Of a DNA stretch of 64,000 nucleotides, positions 44,655 to 54,017 are shown piece after piece. Each line of letters opens with the position of its first letter. Position 1 is the stretch's first letter. Source of the DNA: Enchytraeus crypticus (lineage: Eukaryota > Annelida > Clitellata > Enchytraeida > Enchytraeidae). The DNA lies in contig CAJHZI010000534.1 in the NCBI GenBank assembly GCA_905160935.1, forward strand, positions 1,787,501 to 1,851,500. Reading direction: 5' to 3'. The position numbers were made by a program, and so were the translations under genes. The notes beneath the pieces were generated by a model, which made no database searches, was not told where the DNA came from, and was given only the letters and a program-made list of their open reading frames with translations.

Positions 44655-44730
44655 CGGTGGTTTAGTGGTTTAGGCTAGATGCTAGGCTTTAGATCATAGG
44701 TTCGGGGTTCAATTCTGAACTAAACAGAAT
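44655..44730 (+). mobile_element. tRNA-like SINE head (different from SINE1 and SINE2)
   Basis: GGTGGTTTAGTGGTTTAGGC (A-box-like) and GGTTCGGGGTTCAATTCT (B-box-like) with tRNA spacing. No acceptor-stem pairing expected of a functional tRNA is apparent. Confidence 0.55.
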
Positions 44731-44999
44731 AAAAGAGATATTGAATGAAGCAAAATAATTTTAATCTATAGTCTAGACCAGTTGTATATAATCACTGAAA
44801 AGCCTCAAACTTAAAAAATCGAGTAATCGCCAAGGTCTAAAGTTCACAAAACAGCGATTAGGCTACTCCGCAGTTGAGTGATGATTCAATAAATCTGAAC
44901 GGTTCTAAGTTCATAAACACAACAAGCGTGCAGAGTTAGGCTACCCATCCTAGAATGAACAGGAAGTTAGGCGTGTAGGCCTACGTAAACTAAACTAAT

Positions 45000-45540
45000 A
45001 ATAATAATAACAACAATTAGAGTGCTACAGTCATCAATGAGAACATCGAGCACTATTGAGACAAAATCAAGCCGGAGAGCAAAAAAAGAAGGTCCAAAAA
45101 CGGTGCAAATTCCAAAATCCAGAAATTCAGTCCAAAGTAAAGGGAGTTAAACAAAAGGTGGTTTAGGCGCAGGTCGCTGCTCATGGACACTGGATGGAAA
45201 AGAGAGATGGAAAGATAGGTCTTCAACTGCTTATGGAACTGCTCATAGGAAAGCAAAGGCTGATGTGATTCAAGTGAAGATTTCTGAAGATTGGATGGAA
45301 GAGAATTCCAGATCTGAGGTGCAGCATGCTGGAAAGAACGATTAGACAGCTTAGAGCGTAAAGGTAAGCTAGGTCTCACAAGAGTAATTGACTTAGAAGA
45401 CCGAGTAATAGCAGGCTGCATCACTTTAATCAAGTGAGACATACAAGTTTGTCCAGGGATGGTGATGGACTTATAGGTTAACGAAGCTATTTTGTAAATG
45501 ATACGCTCTTTAATCTTTAGCCAGTGCAAAGACTTCAAAA
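45000..45540 (-). mobile_element. LINE C-terminal fragment (L2/CR1-like) with (AAC)n tail
   Basis: An intact minus-strand frame of 161 codons: MKSLHWLKIKERIIYKIASL, AAPQIWNSLPSNLQ and FHKQLKTYLSISLFHP, typical of the polymerase end of L2/CR1-type LINEs. Its 3' end carries ATTAGAGTGCTACAGTCATC and (AAC)n(AAT)n. It identifies the tails at 31.7, 43.7, 51.1 and 56.9 kb as one LINE family. Confidence 0.8.
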
Positions 45541-45599
45541 TAAGCGCGTAACATCTGAGTACTTGAAACTACAAAAGATGACTACAACGCAAGAAATAA

Positions 45600-45780
45600 A
45601 GAAAATGGCCTAAAACTTAAATAAATAAAGTTAAATAATTCGTATTCTGTACACTAGCCTATGTTTGTTAAATTAATTAATTAGTTATTGTAGTATTTAA
45701 TTAAATAAATAATTAAGTAAATAATTAGGAATTAATTAATTAATTAAGTAATTAATTAATTAATTAATTATTAATTGTAG
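45600..45780. repeat. AATT-rich low-complexity tract
   Basis: TTAATTAATTAATT runs. Confidence 0.8.
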
Positions 45781-45859
45781 ATGTTTCCCTGGCGAGCAAT
45801 GAGAGACAAGGTCTTTATCATTTCCATACACGGAGACGGATGGATCGGTTCAGTGAAAA

Positions 45860-46190
45860 CTGAGTGGAATGAAAACGGAATGCGGTTTAACAAAATTAAC
45901 GAAGACCGAATACTTGGAGTGTTATTTCAAAGCATTCCGAACTCTCAGCATTGACAGAAAAGATCTCCAGGAAGTGACGCACTTTAAGTATCTCTGTTCA
46001 GTCATCAGTACCGAAGGTGGCGCTCTTCCAGCCGCCAGGGCCCGTGTAAATTCTGCATGGTTGAAGTGACGGCAGGTCACGTCCTGGCGCCTCTGCGGTC
46101 GTCCTATGCCTCTGCGACTGAAGTCCAAAAGTCTGTCGTTATACTGTATATGTGGTTTTAGGTTTCGTAATTTTGGCCAGACACTTCCAG
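45860..46190 (+). mobile_element. RTE-like LINE fragment
   Basis: KTEYLECYFKAFRTLSIDRK, LQEVTHFKYLCSVISTEGGA and VNSAWLKWR (the last after reading past a TGA) follow the order seen in RTE-type polymerases between the palm and the C-terminal domain. At least one frame break. Confidence 0.7.
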
Positions 46191-46363
46191 GCACGAGCCG
46201 ACCATTCACGTCCTTAAAGGTTTAATGTCCGTTTCCTCATCCTGAGATGATGATGAAGATGTCAGGGACGATAACCATATGTACCCCTCGACAAAGGACA
46301 ATTAGGCTGCTATTGTATGTATCACTGGATTAAAATGATGCAGATCTCTGTTATTCAGTGTTC

Positions 46364-46567
46364 TTAATTAATTACTCTTTTGAGACCTCGTTTAGCTTGA
46401 CGCTCTAAACTATCTAATCGTTCGAAGGAGATGGGGATGCTGTGCTGGAGTCTGTGTCTAACAGTTAAGACTTGATTACGCTCCCAACGTAGACGTCGGT
46501 CTGGGTATGGAAGTAGCGCCAATAACTGTAAAACGCGAGAGGAAAGGCTGCTGGTACAATCAATCAA
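46364..46567 (-). other. Unrecognised minus-strand open frame
   Basis: Reads LLALLPYPDRRLRWERNQV, RHRLQHSIPISFERLDSLER and QAKRGLKRVIN. It looks protein-like, with a possible acceptor GTTTTACAG ahead of LLALLPYP, but I recognise no family. It could be an exon or part of a mobile element. Confidence 0.3.
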
Positions 46568-46700
46568 TCAATAAGAACTTAGCGTCCGTTTCCTCGCCAT
46601 AAATCAATATCTGGGACGTCTCTTGCAGAATCTACTCAAACAGGCGTCGAAGGATACACACGATACGTTCATCAAGTAGGCATGATGAGAAGCGACTGTA
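46550..46700. repeat. Dispersed repeat R5, copy 2
   Basis: Shares AATCAATCAATAAGAA and GACGTCTCTTGCAGA with 29205-29345. Confidence 0.5.
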
Positions 46701-46795
46701 GAATCATTCAGAGATCCAGAGAGCCAGGCTACTGAAGCCAAGCAGGGGGGGGGGGGGTAGAGCACTCACATGACAGCCTAAATAAACAGTATTCC

Positions 46796-47200
46796 GGGGG
46801 TCTTTGTATATTCTGATGAAAAGATATTCTTAAATTCGCGCCGGTTGCAATCAATGCTGAATCAAAAGGCAACAAATAGTAAATTAAATATGGAAGAGGA
46901 AATGAGGAATTCAGGAAGATATGCAAAGAGAACATAAATCGGTCTTTAAAGCTATTGTCCGTAAACATTATAGAGCTCATTGCTGGTAAAAAAAAGTACG
47001 ATTGTCGGGAGAAGAGAAGACCCAAGAAGCGTTGGTTGGATCGAATAATTGAAGACATGTGTATAGTAAACGTCAATTGAGAAGATCATGGCATTCATGA
47101 ACACGCCAAAAGGATACAACAAGCATGATTATGTCGACATGCGGACCTTGCGGAATAGCGGGATAACATAGAATAGCTAAAGAAAAGAAGATGCGAAGTT
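46796..47200 (+). mobile_element. RTE-like LINE 3' end
   Basis: Reads RRRPKKRWLDRIIEDM and further short pieces, the usual end of RTE-type polymerases. Its first part shares AATCAATGC and AAAGGCAACAA landmarks with the 5S-derived repeat at 49905-50150, so the two share a body. Confidence 0.55.
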
Positions 47201-47395
47201 AGATTTGATTTGTCGATATTTAATCTTTAAGTTTATTTTTGTTTCAAAATTCAGAAAATCAAAGAATGACCAACTATTCATAGGGACATATTCAAATTCT
47301 AAGTTAAGCTAAACCTCTTCTTCTAATTTTTAAACTAATTTTAAGCATAAGACTAGATATAGAGTGAAGCCGGTGGACCGATTGTTTAATTAGCT

Positions 47396-47461
47396 ATGAG
47401 TAGACACGATGAAGTTATTAAGATCGCCAAGAAACTAGAGAAGATGATTTCTAATAAAGAG
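47396..47461 (+). CDS. TCEA: TCEA exon 1
   Basis: [17 protein letters not shown], first helix of the N-terminal domain; donor GAG|GTTTAC, phase 0. The 5' UTR and promoter are not evident. Confidence 0.9.
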
Positions 47462-48701
47462 GTTTACTAATTTTATTTAAATTTATTTGGAGCTTAATTG
47501 TATAAGTTTAAAATAACAAATCTATCTTTCACGTTGTTTGTATTATTGGAATGAGAATGTGCAAAGTATTCTATTTAACGTGATCAGTATAGTAGTAAGC
47601 TTAGTTCAGCAATTACTAAGATTTCCTGTGTTTAATTACCAAAATTCATAATTGACTGTAAATTGAAAATTTTCTGGCATTTTCAGGTATTTCATTGGAA
47701 CTGGGACATTTATATTCCAACAAATAAAGACGATTTTACAGCTGAAAGTGAAATTTTTATCAAATTGGAATTTTTAAAATAAATTTCTGTTATGTGATTA
47801 GGCTAAGAACAGTATACATGTCATGACTTGAGTAAGGAAGTAAATGAGCTTAATAAACTTAATAAGTATTTCGTTCGATATTTAATTTATTGTGTTTTGA
47901 ATTTAATTTATTTTGATAAATTGTTTGAAGATTTATTTATTGTGTGTTAGGATGTAGATAATGGACTGGAACTTTTAAAATCTTTAAAGAAGCAACCAAT
48001 GACACTTGAAATACTGGAGGTAATGAATTACCTTATTTGATGATATTAAACGAGTTAAAACTTGTGTTTTAAAGCTAGAAATATATTCAGGTCGTGGAAA
48101 GTAGAATTTTCTTCTTTGTTAAGTTATGGTTTTAAATCTACCTTATGTAGTTTATTTTCATATCAGGTTTTTCTGTCGTGCAAGTTAAATTCTTAAATAC
48201 GGTGCCTTATCTTCCTACTAGTCAATTTAGATACTTCCTTATTCTACAGAATAATAGCTTTACTATCCTACAAAGTTAATTAGGTACTTTAAAACCTGAA
48301 AGTGAGCCAACATCGCCACTAGTTGCTATGTCTGTAAGATATTCGACCGCAGATCAGTATGTGCGGGGTTCAAATCCTGCGCTCGCCAGTCACTGACATC
48401 GCTTTCAAGTGAAGAAACTGACGTTAGCATTAGCTTTACCAGCTTTTAATTTCTCATTAGTGAGTACATCATGTGATCATACTCGACGTCCCTGACGTAG
48501 GCTTAGTCTGAGATATAAAACAGTAGTCCTCGTATTAGTACTGTCAGTAATGAATGGACTCCTGGAGTGTTGTTGTTGTCATTGTTGTTGTTGATGGCCT
48601 CATTTGTTGATATCGTTATTGAAAGTGACACCCTAAATGTTGTAATCTCATGCCATATGCCATGAGATTTCACCACAGTCAATCTATGTAGATTGACTGA
48701 C

Positions 48702-48738
<37 letters not shown>

Positions 48739-49715
48739 CGAATCAACAAATGCAATTAGAGGGCTTTACTCTCTTTATCCGGTGCGTAATGTTTAAGTGT
48801 TTTTGTCTTTGTTTAGAAAACGCACATAGGAAAGCTCGTGAATGAATACAGGAGATCTTGTAAGAATGAAGAGGCAACGAACGTCGCAAAGTCCCTCATA
48901 AAGATGTGGAAAAAGCTCATCACTGGTAATTTTATCAATCAACCAATTGCCACAGTTGAATTGTTCATCTCTTTACGAGGTGTTGTTTATAAGTGCTGTG
49001 TGGTGTGTTTTCACGTCCATTAATCTTTTCCCTTAAAATTAATGATTTTTCTCATGCTCTGGTTCTTAACCTGCACATACTATTGTGTATTTGGACATTT
49101 TATTGGACTAGCCACTTGCTTGGTTCATATTTCTGTTTTATTTCATTTTTATTTAACGTGGACCTGCCAGTAGGCAGTGCTCTATGAGGGAGAGATTTAA
49201 CATAGTAGCACTTGACCACTTCTTGATTGTTTATTCTTCATAATGGCACTTGATTGCTACAAATAATTATTATATATTCCACAGATGGCAGCTTGGATCA
49301 CAAATTATGATATATTCCACAGATGGCAGAATTAGATATTTTAATCCACAGATGGCAACATTCGATATTTTAATCCACAGATGGCAACACTTGATATTTT
49401 AATCCACAGATGGCAACACTTGATATTTTATTCCACAGATTCCTCTTCGATACACAAGAGCTCGTCCTCGGCGTCGCTAGGCAACAGTTGTCGTGACGAC
49501 GGTGACTCGCGTGACTCTCAGAGCGTTGACCCGATGCTGACGGGGGGGTCGTCGAGTGAGACCTCCTCCCCCCCACACGTGGGAGAGGAGGGGGGGGCCA
49601 GCAGGGACAGTGGGGCGGGGGGCAGGGTGAACAAGACTTCGGACCCCGTGAGGCTCAAGTGTAGAGAGATGCTCGCCGCTGCTCTCAAGTCTGGTCTGTT
49701 TGATGTTCTCTCTCG

Positions 49716-49781
<66 letters not shown>

Positions 49782-52700
49782 CATGATATATATAATGTTC
49801 TAATAGATAGAACTAAATGAATGAGAATGAGTCATATATTTTTTTTTAATCTGATATTATACAAATGCCATATTAATATTATAATAATGCAATATATGGG
49901 ACGAGATTTAGCGCATTTGGTTGAGCTCCGCGAAGTTAAACGAAGTTAAGCTCCATCACGCCAGTTAGTACTTTGTGGGCAACCACCTTGGAAGACTGAG
50001 CATTGAGAGCTTTGAAAGAAAAAATCCCAAGGTTGTTGGAAGGTTATTCTTAAATCCACGCCAGCTGCAATTGATGCGCCAACAAAAGGCAACGATTACT
50101 AACAACCATGGAGAGGAGTGGAGGAATTAATGAAAACTATGTAGTGCATGCAGTACATGCAGTATGTCATGTGTGTAACTATACAAACAAAAAGGAAATA
50201 TATTTATTTTACTATTTATCTTTTTGTAGTAAACTGATCGCTAAATATTGTATTTTTTGTTCTTTTGATCATATTGTTTAGTTTTTATATTCATTTTAAT
50301 GTGCATATAGTTACAACCAAGGTTTAGTCATTTATTATTTACATATAATCTATTAATATTTGCTTATCATATCCTCTAATAGTTTTACTGAATTACTCAA
50401 AATATTATTTGTATTACTGAACTTTTAGTAAGTATAACAAATTACAATACATGTAATTAAATTAAAGAGGATTAAAATATCATTAGTTTGTCGTGATATT
50501 AAATATCATTTAATACCCTCGTTTACGAACTTGTCTTCAATCAATTGATCACTTACACCTCTGTTATTAGTTAAACTATAGATCAGAAATGTTGGTATTC
50601 ACGAGAAATGTTGCGTGGTTATTAACTAGAAGGTCAACCACCAAAAGTATGTCGCTCAGCCAATCACAGCGCTGTCCTTCAGGCTGATCGACCAATCAGC
50701 TTGCTTCGTAAACAAAGCTAGATTATCATTTCTTAATCCGTGATGTAACTAATCAACAGTGCATACACCTGCAGAATACCAAATTGTAACTAATCAGTTG
50801 TTTATGCAACTTTTGAGGTTTAAACACTTCATTATCTCACTAGTAAATGTGACCATAAGTAAATATTAGCGCGCAGCAGTTAATGGTCACTCATCACATC
50901 AGTTGATGGTTTCCCGCAGGTCCTCAGGTGGACGGTGGTTTTGAGGCGGGGCCACTGGCAGCGTCGATAGAGGAACACATCTATGAGGAGTTCAACAACA
51001 CAGACATGAAGTACAAGAACAGAGTGCGCAGCAGAATAGCTAACCTCAAGGTTCACCTCAACATCCTATAGCTAATAATAATAATAACAACGATTAGAGT
51101 GCTACAGTCATCAGTGACAACATCGAGCACAATTGAGACAAAATCAAGCCAGCGAGCAGAAAGAATGTCCAAAAATGGTGCAAATTCCAGAAAATCAGTC
51201 CAAAGTTTATCTCTGTTGTGTTAGCGTTTCGTATTTCAATTTTAGTTTTATTCTTACTATATCCTTGAGAATATGATATTGAAAATATGGGCTAGAAAAT
51301 ATCTTCTTTACTTTAAATAATGTAAAAATTAGTCAAGAAATTGTAGTAGAAATGTTTAGTTTAGGTATATTTTTCTAATTCGGTTGTGTGCATTGTAATG
51401 TTTTCTTTTGTACGGTATTAAATAGTAAAATAATGATGATTTGTCTATCTAGAATAGTGTTTAAGATCTAGTGATTCTCAACAAGTGCTGTAAGGTCTTT
51501 ACAATTTAATTTAAGGATTTTTCATTTGAGAACTGGAGACATTCCTGCATGGTAACACTGATACTCTGTAGATCTTCATTTTCACTATCTCAAGACAGTT
51601 TTATAAATGATCTTAGTGAACAGGCTGACTTTGATTGATTGATTGATTGATGAATTGATTGTTTGATTGATTGATGAATTGATTGTTTGATTGATTGATG
51701 AATTGATTGTTTGATTGGTTGATGAATTGATTGGTTGATTGATTGATGAATTGATTGTTTGATTGATTGATGAATTGATAGTTTGATTGATTGATGAATT
51801 GATTGTTTGATTGATTGATGAATTGATTGTTTGATTGATTGATGAATTGATTGGTTGACCAAAGGACTGATAGATTTATGGACTGATTTACTGATTAATT
51901 GATGGACTTACTGATTGACTGGCTGACTGACTGATTGACTGACCGACTTGCAGGATGTAAAGAACCCTAGACTACTGACTGACTGACTGACTGACTGGCT
52001 GGCTGACAGGACGTAAAGATCCCTAGACTACTGATTGATAGATGGACTGATTGACTGACTGACTGACTGACAGGACGTAAAGAACCCTACACTACTGTCT
52101 GACTGACTGACTGATTGACTGACTGACTGACTTACAGGACGTAAAGAACCCTAGACTACTGACTGACTGACTGACTGATTAACTGGCTGACAGGACATAA
52201 AGAACCCTAGACTACTGACTGACTGACTGACTGACAGGACGTAAAGAACCCTAGACTACGAGAGAGCGTGTTGCTGGGAGTTATCTCTGCCGCTAAGCTG
52301 GCGAGCATGAGCTCCGAGGAGATGGCGAGTGATGACTTGAAGTCGCTGAGAGCTCAGATGACGAAACAAGCGATAGATGAGCACCAGATGGCGACACAGG
52401 GAGGAACAAAGTCTGATCTCTTCAAGTGCAACAGATGTGGTCAGAGAGACACCACCTACAACCAGGTACATACACACATACATACATACATACACACATA
52501 CATACACACATGCAACAGATGTGGCCAGAGAGACACCACCTACAACCAGGTCAGCTCTGATATATACCCTCTACATACATACATTCATGCATACATACAT
52601 ACGGGGTGAGTAAAAAAAGTGATAACACTTGCAAAAAGTTTGAATACCTCAGGCTATTGTTAATATTTTCCAATAAAACTTTTACCATTTACTAAAGGAC

Positions 52701-53985
52701 TAATTTCTGATGGAGTGGCCAATTTTCATCCATTTTGCTATATTAATTGGCCAGTTATGAAAGTTTCAGCAGAGCAACCCCCCATTTTTACTTAAAAATG
52801 GCGTTTGCTACTACGGTAATGGCAGATTGCACTTCATTGACGAGAAGGTAAAGGTGAACTCTCAGTATTACGTCAACACTTTGCTTCCGGAGCTGTTTGA
52901 TGATTGCTATGCTCTTCTACCAAATGGTTTCATCTTTCAGCAGGATGGTGCTCCGGCTCATGCATCTCATCATGCACAGGAATGGATCATCGAGAGAAAC
53001 CCAGATTTCATCAAAAAGAATGAATGGCCTCCAAACTAGTTTGATCATAATCCTCTGGATTACCATATCTGGGGAACCATGCTGCATCTCTATCAGAAAC
53101 ACCAGCCGAAGCCTAAAAAAAAGACAGAACTGCAGGAGGTGCTTTACACCATTTTTAGGTAAAAATGGGGGTTGCTCTGCTGAAACTTGCATAACTGGCC
53201 AATCTATGTACCAAAATGGATGAAAATTGGCAACCCCATCAGAAATTAGTTGTTTTATTGGAAAATATTAACAATAGCCTGAGATATTCAAACTTTTTGC
53301 AGGTGTTATCACTTTTTTTTACTCACCCTGTACATATATACATACATGTACATACATACATACATACATACATACATACATACATACATACATACATACA
53401 TACATGCATACATACATACATACATGTACATACATACATACATACATACATGTACATACATACATACATACATACATGCATACATACATACATACATACA
53501 TACATGTACATACATACATACATACGTACATACATACATGTACATACTTACATACATACATACATACATGCATACATACATGCATACATACATAGAAATT
53601 TCTTTTTAAATCATATGGCATCCCTTATCCTATCTTATCTTGGTCTGCTTTTAACTCGTGCCTCACTATCTTCCACTGCATCTCTCTGCAAAATCAGCTA
53701 CACCAGAGAACCCAGTCACAGGCACGTGGTTAGAACCTTAGCTTTGCCAGCTTCAGCACTGGCTCTCTTTTATTCTCGACTTCCTTGATTATAACTAAGA
53801 TCCGTATAGTAAACTAAGGCTAAAAGCATTATTAAAATATCTCAGGTGGACTTAGCTATCTAATACCTCATAACGATGGACGCGTGAGTGGTAGCGTACT
53901 TGACTGACAAACAGGAGGCCTACAGTTCTTAACCCACCTCAGTACTGTAAAGATGTTTTGTGTTCAGATATAACCAGGGAAGAGT

Positions 53986-54017
<32 letters not shown>

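Noticed and set aside
49905-50020. Functional 5S rRNA gene
   Set aside because: Only the 3' half is recognisable, with many changes and an attached retroposon body.
53309-53788. Tyr-Met-Cys-Val and Ile-His-Thr-Tyr repeat proteins
   Set aside because: Products of reading the (TACA)n microsatellite on either strand.
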